Part shown: one piece after another, positions 33,303 through 43,647 of the stretch
How the letters are laid out: the number at the start of each line of letters is the position of its first letter
Position numbering within the stretch: the first letter of the stretch is position 1
Source: CAJCJE01 sp963818685
GTDB lineage: Bacteria > Actinomycetota > Actinomycetes > Mycobacteriales > Pseudonocardiaceae
Reading direction: 5' to 3'
DNA: 64,000 nucleotides
NCBI GenBank assembly: GCA_963818685.1
Contig: CAWFTJ010000002.1
Coordinates: 124,001-188,000, forward strand
Program-made: the position numbers and the translations under genes
Notes under the pieces: generated by a model
The model's input: the letters and a program-made list of their open reading frames with translations, nothing else
The model's database searches: none
Told to the model about the DNA's origin: nothing

Positions 33303-33875
33303 ATGACGATTTTGGGGGACGAACCAGGCGCCGTAGTAGGCGCGGCCGTTGGCGGCGACCAACGGGCGGTTGAGCGTCTGTTGGCGTTGGTTCGTCCGTT
33401 GGTGGTGCGGTACTGCCGTGCTCGGGTCGGCCGGCAGGAACGGTCGTTCGCCTCGGCGGACGACGTGGCGCAGGAGGTGTGTCTCGCGGTGCTGACGGCG
33501 CTGCCTGGTTATCAAGATCAGGGGCGTCCTTTTTTGGCGTTTGTATACGGGATCGCAGCGCATAAGGTGGCTGATGCACATCGGGCAGCGGCGCGTAACC
33601 GCACCGAGCCCGTGGCGGAGGTACCGGATGAGGCCGATCTCGACGCAGGGCCTGAGCAGCGGGCGATGCGAGGGGAGCTGTCCGATCGGATGGCCGCGTT
33701 GCTGAAGGTGCTGCCGGACAAGCAGCGCGAGATCGTGGTGCTGCGGGTAGTGGTTGGGTTGTCGGCGGAGGAGACCGCTGACGCGGTCGGCTCGACGCCG
33801 GGCGCGGTGCGGGTCGCCCAACACCGTGCGCTCAGCCGGCTACGTAAGACACTCGCCGCAGAGGAGGTGGTCTGA
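33303..33875 (+). CDS. sigD: ECF-type sigma factor SigD
   Basis: 190 residues from ATG 33303 (TTG 33294 is possible). Region 2 is ADDVAQEVCLAVLTALPGYQDQGRPFLAFVYGIAAHKVADAHR in outline, and region 4 is LLKVLPDKQREIVVLRVVVGLSAEETAD with GAVRVAQHRALSRLRK. In Mycobacterium SigD acts in stationary phase and starvation. The next gene encodes its anti-sigma factor RsdA and starts directly after the stop. No ribosome site is visible, so the mRNA may be leaderless. Confidence 0.93.
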   Translation: MTILGDEPGAVVGAAVGGDQRAVERLLALVRPLVVRYCRARVGRQERSFASADDVAQEVCLAVLTALPGYQDQGRPFLAFVYGIAAHKVADAHRAAARNRTEPVAEVPDEADLDAGPEQRAMRGELSDRMAALLKVLPDKQREIVVLRVVVGLSAEETADAVGSTPGAVRVAQHRALSRLRKTLAAEEVV

Positions 33876-35027
33876 GTGGGAGGCCAGCGTGGCCATGGAG
33901 TCAGCAGATCCAGATGGACGCACCTGCGTCACCGGGTCGCCGGCTCCGAGCCGAACAGATGGTCGGTACTCGGCAAGGACACGGAAAAGTCCCTGCTGTC
34001 GCTGCGCGCGCTACCGACGAATCTGCACGCGAACGACGCCCTGGACAGTCTCGACAGCGATGACGGGCTCGATCACCTGACCGTCGACGACCTCGACGAG
34101 TCGATCAGCTCGGCCGATCTTGACCTGGCCGCACTGCGGTCGGATGATGCTCTGCTCACCGCGCTCGGCAACGCGAACTCCTCAGGAGCGGCCACCGAGC
34201 CCGAGCTCAACTCCTTGTTGTTGTCCTGGCGGCGCGACGTCGACGACGAGCCCATTCCCGAGCTGGTCGACACCGAGACTGCCATGCGCGCCATCTTCGC
34301 CGCCAAGAACCGCAACCGCCGCAGGCCCCGTTACCTGGTGCCCGTCGCCTCGGCAGCCGCGGTCCTGGTCATCGTCTTCACCGGAGTCGGCCTCGCCGCC
34401 CGCGACGCGCAGCCCGGCGACACGTTGTGGGGCCTCACCCAGGTCCTCTACGCCGACCACGCCCGCTCCATCCTCGCCGCCGACACCGTCCGCACCGAGC
34501 TGAGCCACGCGAGCGCGGCCCTGGACGAAGGCCACTACGGCGCGGCGCGCTCCGCGTTGGCCCAGGCCCAGCAGACCCTACCGTCGGTGAACAACGAAGA
34601 CGGCCAGGCCGACCTACAGGCCCAGCAGCAGAACCTGCTCAACCAGCTGGCCCTGAGCACCGGTAACGCCACGCTGCCCACCACGGCCCTGTCATCGCCC
34701 GTCAACTCGATCAGCGCGACCGTGGTGCCAACGACCACACCCACACCGACGCAGCCCACCACCACGACGCAGCCGACGACGCCGACGCCGACATCGTCCT
34801 CGCCATCCGACGGGCCCAGCTCGGCCCCGCCGTCGACAACGCCGTCGCTACAGTCCGGCACGGCATCGAACCCCTCCGGCGGCACGGCGTCCACCGGAAC
34901 CGGCGACGCGGGCGTCAACAACGCCACCGGCAATGCGACCGACAACGCCACCAACAACGCCACCAACAACGCCACCAACAACGCCACCAACAACGACGGT
35001 GGCTCGTCCTCGGACACCCCCAGCTAG
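33876..35027 (+). CDS. rsdA: Anti-sigma-D factor RsdA
   Basis: 383 residues. The sigma-binding segment is near 80-130: DLAALRSDDALLTALG, then LNSLLLSWRRDVDDEPIPELVD. A single transmembrane helix (YLVPVASAAAVLVIVFTGVGLAA in part) follows, and then an outside region. The outer part has helices (LSHASAALDEGHYGAARSALAQAQQTL in blocks) and a long Thr/Pro/Ser/Asn tail with NNAT repeats, probably a wall-spanning spacer. Proteolysis of the anchored factor would free SigD. GTG 33876 follows the sigD stop with no gap. Confidence 0.92.
   Translation: MGGQRGHGVSRSRWTHLRHRVAGSEPNRWSVLGKDTEKSLLSLRALPTNLHANDALDSLDSDDGLDHLTVDDLDESISSADLDLAALRSDDALLTALGNANSSGAATEPELNSLLLSWRRDVDDEPIPELVDTETAMRAIFAAKNRNRRRPRYLVPVASAAAVLVIVFTGVGLAARDAQPGDTLWGLTQVLYADHARSILAADTVRTELSHASAALDEGHYGAARSALAQAQQTLPSVNNEDGQADLQAQQQNLLNQLALSTGNATLPTTALSSPVNSISATVVPTTTPTPTQPTTTTQPTTPTPTSSSPSDGPSSAPPSTTPSLQSGTASNPSGGTASTGTGDAGVNNATGNATDNATNNATNNATNNATNNDGGSSSDTPS
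34915..34995 (+). repeat. Tandem 12-bp repeat coding NNAT in rsdA
   Basis: AACAACGCCACC-type units, with decayed copies at the front, encode NNATGNATDNATNNATNNATNNAT. The copy number could vary by slippage without a frameshift because the unit is 12 bp. Confidence 0.85.
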
Positions 35028-35097
35028 ACACGGTTCAACCAACGCCCGATCGCGCGCCGAACACGTCTTCGACGCGCGATCGGCGTTCGTCCACCGA

Positions 35098-35484
35098 TCA
35101 GCGAGCCGCCTCGGAGGCGGTTACGCCGTCCGCGAACCCTCGGCAGTACTCCCAGGTGACGTAGCAGCGCGGGTCCGGGTCGTAGGCGGGCTCGTGCGGC
35201 CGCATCCTGCCGTCGTCGAGAAGCTGTTCCAGGCTCGCCCGCAGCAGCGCCCAGTCGTGGTAGTGCGGTTCTTCACAGTCCGCGCAGTCCACCACGATGC
35301 CGCGCACTCCCCGCGGCTCCAACAACGCCTGGTAGACGGCGAGATCCGCGAGATCTTCGATCAGTTCTTCCTGCTCGTTCGCGTCGATCGGCGTGTCCGG
35401 TTCTTCGTCAACGTCCCGTAGTTGCATGGACGGATCGTGCGGATCGCCGTCGAACGGGTCTGGGGGCAACGCATCACGGGCCAC
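35098..35484 (-). CDS. DUF5319 protein (Rv3412 position)
   Basis: 128 residues, acidic at the N-terminus (ALPPDPFDGDPHDPS; EEPDTPIDANEQEELIEDLADL). The C-terminal half has VDCADCEEPHYHDWALL, a Cys/His group that could bind metal, and YVTWEYCRGFADGV. A conserved single gene on the opposite strand between rsdA and guaB is also found in Mycobacterium. The function is unknown. The start is GTG 35484, with ATG codons nearby. Confidence 0.88.
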   Translation of the reverse strand: MARDALPPDPFDGDPHDPSMQLRDVDEEPDTPIDANEQEELIEDLADLAVYQALLEPRGVRGIVVDCADCEEPHYHDWALLRASLEQLLDDGRMRPHEPAYDPDPRCYVTWEYCRGFADGVTASEAAR

Positions 35485-35607
35485 GACCCGGCACGGTACC
35501 CGGACTGCTCCCCGCTGACACTCGATACCATGGTCTTACCCGTTCTGCCTGCTCTGATGCACACGCGTTCGGTGTGTCCCCAGCCAGGAAAGGCTCACCA
35601 TCCCGCT

Positions 35608-37152
<1,545 letters not shown>

Positions 37153-37169
37153 CCAGCGGTTCTGCCGAG

Positions 37170-37380
37170 TTGTGCACAACTTCAGGGTCTGTCAACAGCC
37201 CCGAAGTTGTGCACAGCCCCCGAGTTGTGCACAGCCCGAGTTGTGCACAGCCGGCGGCCTGTCCACAGGCGACCGCCCCGCGATTTGGGCCGCCCCAACC
37301 CGCCCAATAGGCTCAGCCCTGCGGGTCCGCCCACCCCCCTTGGGTGGGTGGGGGCTGTGGTCGGGTGTGAGGAAAATTCG
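37170..37380 (+). promoter_or_regulatory. DnaA-box-like repeats, promoter and hairpin upstream of guaB3 (copy A)
   Basis: TTGTGCACA occurs at 37170, 37207, 37225 and 37241, followed by CTGTCCACA at 37259; the actinobacterial DnaA box is TTGTCCACA. Then come TTTGGG, 18 bp, TAGGCT as a promoter, and a hairpin CCCACCC-5 nt-GGGTGGG near 37330-37348. The same order of parts occurs at 52117-52275. The promoter would give a leader of about 100 nt for guaB3. Confidence 0.6.
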
Positions 37381-37424
37381 GGTTTGGGTTTGTTGGTGGG
37401 TGACTGATGGCCGGAGGAACTGAC

Positions 37425-38582
37425 GTGCGCGACCTGGTCGAGATCGGCATGGGGCGGACCGCTAGGCAGGCATACGAACTCGACGATGTCGAGATCGTCC
37501 CGTCCCGGCGGACGCGGTCCTCCAAGATCGTCTCCACCGCCTGGCAGATCGATGCCTACCGCTTCGACATCCCGCTGGTCACCCATCCGACCGACGCGAT
37601 CGTCTCGCCGGACACCGCGATCGCGGTCGGCCAGCTCGGCGGCCTCGGCGTGCTCAACGCGGAGGGGCTGTGGGCGCGCCACTCGGATGTGGAGGCGGCG
37701 CTTGGCACCCTGGTCGACGCGGTCGAGGCGGGGGCGGAGCCAGCGCAACTCACCAGCATTCTGCAAGGGTTGCACTCGGCGCCGATCCAGCAGGACCTGA
37801 TCACCGAGTCGCTCAAGCGGGTTCGTGAGGCGGGCGTGACCGTGGCCGCGCGGGTCAGCCCGCAGCGGGCGAGCGAACTCACGCCCGCGTTGCTTGCCGC
37901 AGGCGTGGAGATCTTGGTCGTACAGGGCACGATCGTGTCGGCGGAACACGTGAGTGCCGACGAGGAGCCGCTGAACCTGAAGCACTTCATCTCGGCGCTG
38001 GACGTGCCGGTGATCGCGGGCGGTGTCGGGGACTACCGGACCGCCATGCACCTGATGCGTACCGGTGCGGCCGGGGTCATCGTCGGGCACGGGCACACGA
38101 CCGGGGTCACCAGCACGGACGCGGTGCTCGGCATCGGTGTGCCGATGGCCACCGCGATCGTGGACGCGGCCGCCGCTCGGCGCGACTATCTCGATGAGAC
38201 CGGCGGGCGCTACGTGCACGTCATCGCCGACGGCGGCGTGCATGTCAGCGGCGACCTGGCCAAATCGATCGCGTGCGGGGCGGATGCCGTCATGCTGGGC
38301 GAACCGCTCGCCACCGCGGCCGAGATGCCTGGTCGTGGGCTGTACTGGACGTCGGCGGCCGCGCACCCGTCGTTGCCGCGCAGCCGGGTCGCGGTTGGTT
38401 CACTGCTCGACCCCGCCGTTGGCGCGGACGGCCAGGTCGACCTGCGGACGCTGCTGTTCGGGCCGTCGCAGGACGCCGACGGACGGGTGAACCTCTTCGG
38501 TGCGCTGCGCCGCGCGCTGGCCAAGACCGGCTACTCCGACCTCAAGGAATTCCAGAAGGTCGGGCTGACCGTTCGCGGCTGA
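37425..38582 (+). CDS. guaB3: GuaB3-family IMP dehydrogenase-related protein
   Basis: 385 residues from GTG 37425, chosen over ATG 37407 because GGAGGA lies 6 bp upstream and the family begins RDLVEIGMGRTAR. The barrel is IMPDH-like (YELDDVEIVPSRRTRSSK; GGLGVLNAEGLW; VIADGGVHVSGDLAKSIACGADAVMLG in blocks). It lacks CBS domains and the GSICTT active-site loop, as is usual for this actinobacterial family. A GMP reductase or other purine role has been suggested for relatives. Confidence 0.93.
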   Translation: MRDLVEIGMGRTARQAYELDDVEIVPSRRTRSSKIVSTAWQIDAYRFDIPLVTHPTDAIVSPDTAIAVGQLGGLGVLNAEGLWARHSDVEAALGTLVDAVEAGAEPAQLTSILQGLHSAPIQQDLITESLKRVREAGVTVAARVSPQRASELTPALLAAGVEILVVQGTIVSAEHVSADEEPLNLKHFISALDVPVIAGGVGDYRTAMHLMRTGAAGVIVGHGHTTGVTSTDAVLGIGVPMATAIVDAAAARRDYLDETGGRYVHVIADGGVHVSGDLAKSIACGADAVMLGEPLATAAEMPGRGLYWTSAAAHPSLPRSRVAVGSLLDPAVGADGQVDLRTLLFGPSQDADGRVNLFGALRRALAKTGYSDLKEFQKVGLTVRG

Positions 38583-38603
38583 ACGAGCGAGGCCGCGTAA
38601 CTC

Positions 38604-38647
38604 TTACTGCCGGCTACTCTTACTACTGGCCGTAACTTACTACTGGT
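38604..38647 (+). promoter_or_regulatory. Three direct repeats upstream of the choD-like gene
   Basis: CTTACTGCCGG, CTTACTACTGG and CTTACTACTGG start at 38604, 38620 and 38637. The middle copy also forms TTAC-8 bp-GTAA (38621-38636). The last lies 31 bp before the start codon, over the expected promoter, so they look like regulator sites. Confidence 0.45.
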
Positions 38648-38678
38648 CAGAAACGGCCGGTCGGCCTAACCTCGGTAC

Positions 38679-40379
38679 ATGACCGTACCCGCCGGTAACA
38701 CCCCGGACTATGACGTCGTCGTTGTCGGATCCGGCTTCGGTGGCAGTGTCGCGGCACTGCGCCTGACCGAGAAGGGCTATCGGGTTGCGGTCATCGAGGC
38801 CGGTCGACGCTTCGCCGACGAGGAGTTCGCCAAGACGTCGTGGGACGCTCGGCGTTACCTGTGGGCGCCGCGGCTGGGTTGCTTCGGGATCCAGCGGATT
38901 CACCTGCTGAAAGACGTCGTGGTGCTGGCCGGGGCCGGCGTCGGTGGCGGGTCGCTGGTGTACGCGAACACGCTGTACCGGCCGCTGCGCGCCTTCTACG
39001 CCGACCGGCAGTGGGCGCACATCACCGACTGGGAGGCCGAACTCGCGCCCTTCTACGACCAGGCCAGCCGCATGCTCGGCGTGGTAACCAACCCGACCGT
39101 GACCAAGGCCGACGAGGTCATGCGGAAGGTCGCGGCGGACATGGGCATCAGCGAGACCTACCACCAGGCCCCGGTCGGCGTGTTCTTCGGCAAGCCAGGC
39201 GAACGCACGGCCGACCCGTACTTCGGTGGTGCGGGACCGGAGCGGACCGGCTGCACCGAATGCGGCAGCTGTATGACCGGCTGCCGGGTGGGGGCCAAGA
39301 ACACGCTGGTCAAGAACTACCTGTACCTCGCGGAGCTGGCCGGTGCGAAAGTCATTCCGCTGACCACGGTGACCAGCGTTCGGGCCGAGCCGGATGGTTC
39401 GTTCACCGTCGGCCTGCACAAGACCGGTCGGGTGGGCAAGCGGTTCCAGACGACGATCACGGCCGGGAAGGTCGTGCTCGCCGCCGGGACGTGGGGAACG
39501 CAGAACCTGCTGCATCGGATGCGGGATTCCGGCGTGCTGCCTCGGCTTTCCGCTCGGCTGGGGGAGTTGAGCCGGACCAACTCCGAGTCGATCCTCGGGT
39601 CGGCGCGGTTGACGGCAGATCCGGATCGGGACTTCAGTCGAGGTGTCGCCATCACCTCGTCGATCCATCCCGACGAGCAGACACACATCGAGCCAGTGCG
39701 GTACGGCAAGGGCAGCAATGCCATGGGACTGCTGCAAACGCTGGCCACGGACGGATCGTTGCCGGTTCCGCGCTGGCGCCAGGCGTTGCGCTTCGCGCGT
39801 GAACGTCCCCTGCTCACCCTACGGCTGCTCGCCGTCCACCGGTGGAGCGAGCGGACCGTGATCCTGCTTGTCATGCAGAGCCTGGACAACTCGATCACGA
39901 CCTATCTCAAGCCGGGCCTGTTCGGGCGCCGCCGCTACACTTCCAGGCAGGGCCACGGCAAACCCAATCCGGGCTTCATCCCGGCCGCGCACCAGGCCAG
40001 TCAGCTCGCCGCCAAACACATCGACGGCTACCCGGGCGGGAGCTGGGGCGAGCTGGCCAACATCCCGCTCACCGCGCACTTCATCGGCGGGTGCGCGATC
40101 GGCTCCGATGCGGAGCACGGCGTCATCGACCCGTACCACAGGGCCTACGGCTATCCTGGGTTGTCCATTGTGGATGGATCGGCGATCTCGGCGAACCTCG
40201 GCGTCAACCCGTCGCTGACCATCACCGCGCAGGCCGAACGCGCCTTCGCGCTCTGGCCGAACAAGGGCGAACCCGACCAGCGGCCCGAACAGGGTGAGGC
40301 ATACCGGCGCATCGACCCGATCGCACCGAACAAGCCCGCAGTGCCGCGCAGCGCGCCCGCCGCGCTCCGACTGTCCTGA
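38679..40379 (+). CDS. choD: GMC-type FAD oxidoreductase (ChoD-like, Rv3409c position)
   Basis: 566 residues. The FAD site is DYDVVVVGSGFGGSVAALRL, with VIEAGRRF, GAGVGGGSLVYANTL and the C-terminal GLSIVDGSAISANLGVNPSLTITA region. A Cys-rich segment (CTECGSCMTGCRVGAKNT) resembles a ferredoxin-like cluster motif. The Mycobacterium relative is annotated as cholesterol oxidase, but the substrate is not settled. The position after guaB3 is conserved. Confidence 0.88.
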   Translation: MTVPAGNTPDYDVVVVGSGFGGSVAALRLTEKGYRVAVIEAGRRFADEEFAKTSWDARRYLWAPRLGCFGIQRIHLLKDVVVLAGAGVGGGSLVYANTLYRPLRAFYADRQWAHITDWEAELAPFYDQASRMLGVVTNPTVTKADEVMRKVAADMGISETYHQAPVGVFFGKPGERTADPYFGGAGPERTGCTECGSCMTGCRVGAKNTLVKNYLYLAELAGAKVIPLTTVTSVRAEPDGSFTVGLHKTGRVGKRFQTTITAGKVVLAAGTWGTQNLLHRMRDSGVLPRLSARLGELSRTNSESILGSARLTADPDRDFSRGVAITSSIHPDEQTHIEPVRYGKGSNAMGLLQTLATDGSLPVPRWRQALRFARERPLLTLRLLAVHRWSERTVILLVMQSLDNSITTYLKPGLFGRRRYTSRQGHGKPNPGFIPAAHQASQLAAKHIDGYPGGSWGELANIPLTAHFIGGCAIGSDAEHGVIDPYHRAYGYPGLSIVDGSAISANLGVNPSLTITAQAERAFALWPNKGEPDQRPEQGEAYRRIDPIAPNKPAVPRSAPAALRLS

Positions 40380-40625
40380 GCGGACACTGAGCCGAGCACA
40401 ATAGAGGAAATTGAAAGAATCGCGGTGGCCTGGTTTCCGGTTCCGGCCGGGTAGCCGGAAGCACGCGTTCTTCCCTTTGCCAAGCGGTCCGCTGTGGTAC
40501 TGGCTTGGCGCCTGCTGGGCCGATGAGCGCGGCAACGTGTAGTACATCGGCACGTCGGAGGCTTTTTTGGACGGCGCGATCAACCACAACCGGGCATGAT
40601 GCGTCCACCTGCTGGAGGTGTCGAC

Positions 40626-42194
40626 ATGACCGGGGAACCCAATCCAGGCCGGCTGGACCGGCGAGCCTTCCTGCGTGCCGCGGGACTCGCCACCGGCCTC
40701 GGCGTGGCCACCACGGCGCTTGCCGCCTGTGCCGGGGCGACCGGGCAGCCCACCCAACCCACCTCCGGCAGCTCGACCACCACGACGACCATGCCGCCGA
40801 CCAGCTCGACGACTCCCGGGCCGATCGACTACTCGGCGCTCGCCGGCAAGCTCTCCGGCCGGCTGGTCCGCGCGGGCGATTCGGGATACGCGGCGGCGAG
40901 CCGTTCGTACAACCCGCTGTTCGACGGGCGTCAGCCGGCCGCGATCGCATTGTGCGGCAAGCCCGCCGACGTGCAGGCGTGCGTCGCGGCGGCGGCCGCG
41001 TCCGGCACGCCGATCGCCGCACGCGGCGGTGGTCACAGCTATGCCGGCTACTCCACGCCGAACGGCGCGCTCGTCGTCGATCTCGCCGGCCTGTCGGGCG
41101 TCACCGTCAATCCGGACGGCAGCATGGTCGTCGGCGCGGGCGCTCGGCTCATCGATGTCTATGCCGCAGCCGGTAATGCCGGGCGGGCGATTGGCGCTGG
41201 GTCGTGTCCGTCGGTCGGGATCGCCGGCCTCACGTTGGGCGGGGGCATTGGCGTGTTGGGGCGGAAGTTCGGCCTCACCTGTGACCAGTTGATCAACGCC
41301 ACCATCGTCACGCCAGATGGCGTGCGGCGCACCGTGTCCGCGAACTCGGAACCGAGCCTGTTCTGGGCACTGCGCGGTGGAGGCGGCGGTAACTTCGGCA
41401 TCGTTACCTCGTTCACCTTCACCACGGCGCCCGCGCCCTCGGTGATGATCTTTTCCATGCAGTATCCGGCCGGTTCGGTCGGCGACGTGCTCGGCGGCTG
41501 GCAGCAGTGGGCCACGGCCGCACCCGACGAACTCTGGTCCACCTGCAACGTGGCGGGTGGCTCGCCCGTTACGTGCTCCATCACCGGAACGTTCATCGGC
41601 TCAGCGTCGGCCCTTACCACCCAGCTCGACGCGCTGAACAGCGCGACCGGCGTGACGCCGAGCGGCAAGTACGTGCTGACCAAGAGCTACCTGGACGCCA
41701 TGCGCCACTTCGCCGGATGCTCGTCGGACGGCGTCGAGCAGTGCCACCTCGACACGGCGGGCGGCAAACTCGGCCGGGAGAGTTTCGTAGCGTCCTCGCG
41801 GGTCGTGACCAGCCCGATCGGCGATCCGGGCACGATCGCGACACTGTGCGGTGGCAAGGCCGGACTGAACCTGGTCTTCGACGCGCTCGGCGGCGCCATC
41901 GGCCGGGTGGCCGCGGACGCGACCGCGTTCCCGTACCGGTCGGCCGTGGCAACGCTACAGATCTACCAGAAGCTCAACATCCCTCGGTCGGCCGCGACCC
42001 AGGTCGTCGGCGAGGTCCGGGATGCGCTGGCCGGACCGTTGGGCACGACCGGGTACGTGAACTACATCGATCCGGCCATGCCGAACTGGGGCCGCGCCTA
42101 CTACGGCGACAACCTCGCCCGACTCCGCCAGGTCGCGAGCCAGTACGACCCGCACGGCGTATTCAGTTTTCCGCAGGCCGTCAGCAAGGGCTGA
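40626..42194 (+). CDS. Tat-exported lipoprotein, FAD-linked oxidase (BBE type)
   Basis: 522 residues from ATG 40626, with GGAGGT upstream. A twin-arginine signal (DRRAFLRAAGLATGLG) ends in a lipobox (TALAAC), so it is probably a membrane-anchored outer-face oxidase. A Thr/Ser/Pro linker follows. The FAD domain has RGGGHSYAGYS (His for 8-alpha linkage) and GSCPSVGIAGLTLGGGIG (Cys for the second linkage), suggesting bicovalent FAD. The end, NYIDPAMPNWGRAYYG with LRQVASQYDPHGVF, is the berberine-bridge domain. The substrate may be a sugar or polyphenol. Confidence 0.9.
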   Translation: MTGEPNPGRLDRRAFLRAAGLATGLGVATTALAACAGATGQPTQPTSGSSTTTTTMPPTSSTTPGPIDYSALAGKLSGRLVRAGDSGYAAASRSYNPLFDGRQPAAIALCGKPADVQACVAAAAASGTPIAARGGGHSYAGYSTPNGALVVDLAGLSGVTVNPDGSMVVGAGARLIDVYAAAGNAGRAIGAGSCPSVGIAGLTLGGGIGVLGRKFGLTCDQLINATIVTPDGVRRTVSANSEPSLFWALRGGGGGNFGIVTSFTFTTAPAPSVMIFSMQYPAGSVGDVLGGWQQWATAAPDELWSTCNVAGGSPVTCSITGTFIGSASALTTQLDALNSATGVTPSGKYVLTKSYLDAMRHFAGCSSDGVEQCHLDTAGGKLGRESFVASSRVVTSPIGDPGTIATLCGGKAGLNLVFDALGGAIGRVAADATAFPYRSAVATLQIYQKLNIPRSAATQVVGEVRDALAGPLGTTGYVNYIDPAMPNWGRAYYGDNLARLRQVASQYDPHGVFSFPQAVSKG

Positions 42195-43596
42195 CCCGGT
42201 CGTCCGACCCTCCACTGAGGACAACGGTCTGGCGCCGCGTGTACGCGTCGAGGACGTCCGCGATGTCATCGACGGCACCGTCGGACGGCAACCGGCCGAC
42301 GACCACATCCGCAGCCAGTTCGTTCGCTGCGCGCAGCGCGGTCCGCAGGTCGTGCGTGAGCACGCCGACCGGCAGGGCCGAACCGCTCGCGTTGGCGAGC
42401 GCGAACGCGGACCGGACGCTGTCCACAGCGGACAGCAGCAGTACCGGGGCGAGGATTTCCTCGCCGTGGCACTCCGGCTGGACTGCCAACACCGTCGGGG
42501 CCAGCGTTGCCTGGTCACGGACGGCGCCGGTGAGCAACGTCGCGCCGGCCGCGATGGCGTCGTTGACCCACTGGGTCGCGACGATCGCCGCCTCCTCGCT
42601 GACCAACGGGCCGACCATGACCTCCGGGTCGTGTGGGCTCCCGGTGGCCAAGGCGCGGACCGCGCCCAGCAGTTTCGCCTGGAACGCCTCGGCGATGTCC
42701 TGGTGCACGAACACTCGCCGCAGTGCCAAGCGCGACTGGCCGGCTCGCGCGTTGGCCGCCACCGCGATCTGTTCGGCCACGTCGGTCAGATCGAGATCGC
42801 TCACCAGGTCAGGACATACGATCGCCGTTGTCGTGCCACCGAGTTCGAGGATGAACCGTTTGGTTGGCGCGAGTACCTGGACGGCCTCACCTGCCGCGCG
42901 GGAGCCGCTCATCGAGACGACCGGCAGCCTCGGATCCCGCACGAGTTCGACCATGTCCTTGCCACGCAACGGAAGGACCGAGAACGCGCCGCTCGGCAGG
43001 CCGGCCTCGGCGAGGATCTCGCCCAGCAGCAACGCGGACAGCGGTGTCAGCGAAGCAGGCTTGCTGATGACCGGTGCGCCCACCGCGAGGGCGGGTGCGA
43101 CCTGCCGCGCGGTCCCGGCCAACGGCAGCGTGCTGGACCCGATCGCCAGTACCGGTCCCCGAGCCCGCCAGCGCGTACCGGCGAAACTCGCGCTGCCCGA
43201 CGCGAATCCACCCAACTCGCCACCGAACCGCTCCGCCGCCGCGGCTGCCGCACGGAAGACCTCGATCGCCTGGCCGACCTCTAGCTCGGACCAGCGCCAC
43301 GGCTTTCCGCTCTCCGCTGTGATCGTCTCGGCGATCTCCTCGCTTCGACGCACCAACAGATCCGCGACGCGTTCCAACGACCATCTCCGCTGCGCGGCGG
43401 AGGTCCGCCGGAACTGGTCGGCAACCGCGGCCGCCGCCGCGACCGCGCGCTCGACCTGCTCGGCACCGGGCACGGTCACATCGGCGACGTCGGTGTCGTC
43501 GAAGGGATGTCGAATGGTTCGCGAACGCTCCCCGCGCTCGCTCACACCGGCGACCCAGCACTGCCTCGGCTCAGCCTCGATCGTTGGTTCACTCAC
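42181..43596 (-). CDS. Aldehyde-dehydrogenase homologue without the catalytic Cys
   Basis: 471 residues of ALDH fold. The general-base Glu is present (FILELGG, Glu251), but the nucleophile Cys is Ser288 (ARAGQSRLAL, normally GQxC) and the oxyanion Asn is Thr156 (IGSSTLPL, normally PWNxPL). Dehydrogenase activity is therefore doubtful. It may be a binding protein or a changed esterase-like enzyme. The last 14 bp overlap the convergent FAD oxidase gene. Start ATG 43596. Confidence 0.85.
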   Translation of the reverse strand: MSEPTIEAEPRQCWVAGVSERGERSRTIRHPFDDTDVADVTVPGAEQVERAVAAAAAVADQFRRTSAAQRRWSLERVADLLVRRSEEIAETITAESGKPWRWSELEVGQAIEVFRAAAAAAERFGGELGGFASGSASFAGTRWRARGPVLAIGSSTLPLAGTARQVAPALAVGAPVISKPASLTPLSALLLGEILAEAGLPSGAFSVLPLRGKDMVELVRDPRLPVVSMSGSRAAGEAVQVLAPTKRFILELGGTTTAIVCPDLVSDLDLTDVAEQIAVAANARAGQSRLALRRVFVHQDIAEAFQAKLLGAVRALATGSPHDPEVMVGPLVSEEAAIVATQWVNDAIAAGATLLTGAVRDQATLAPTVLAVQPECHGEEILAPVLLLSAVDSVRSAFALANASGSALPVGVLTHDLRTALRAANELAADVVVGRLPSDGAVDDIADVLDAYTRRQTVVLSGGSDDRVSPC

Positions 43597-43647
43597 ATGT
43601 TCACGGTAAGCCCTCCTGAAGTTCGTTGTTCCTGGCGCCCTTGGGTT

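Noticed and set aside
34915..34995. Possible CRISPR-like array
   Set aside because: Units are 12 bp, contiguous and in frame with NNAT in RsdA; there are no spacers and no cas genes.
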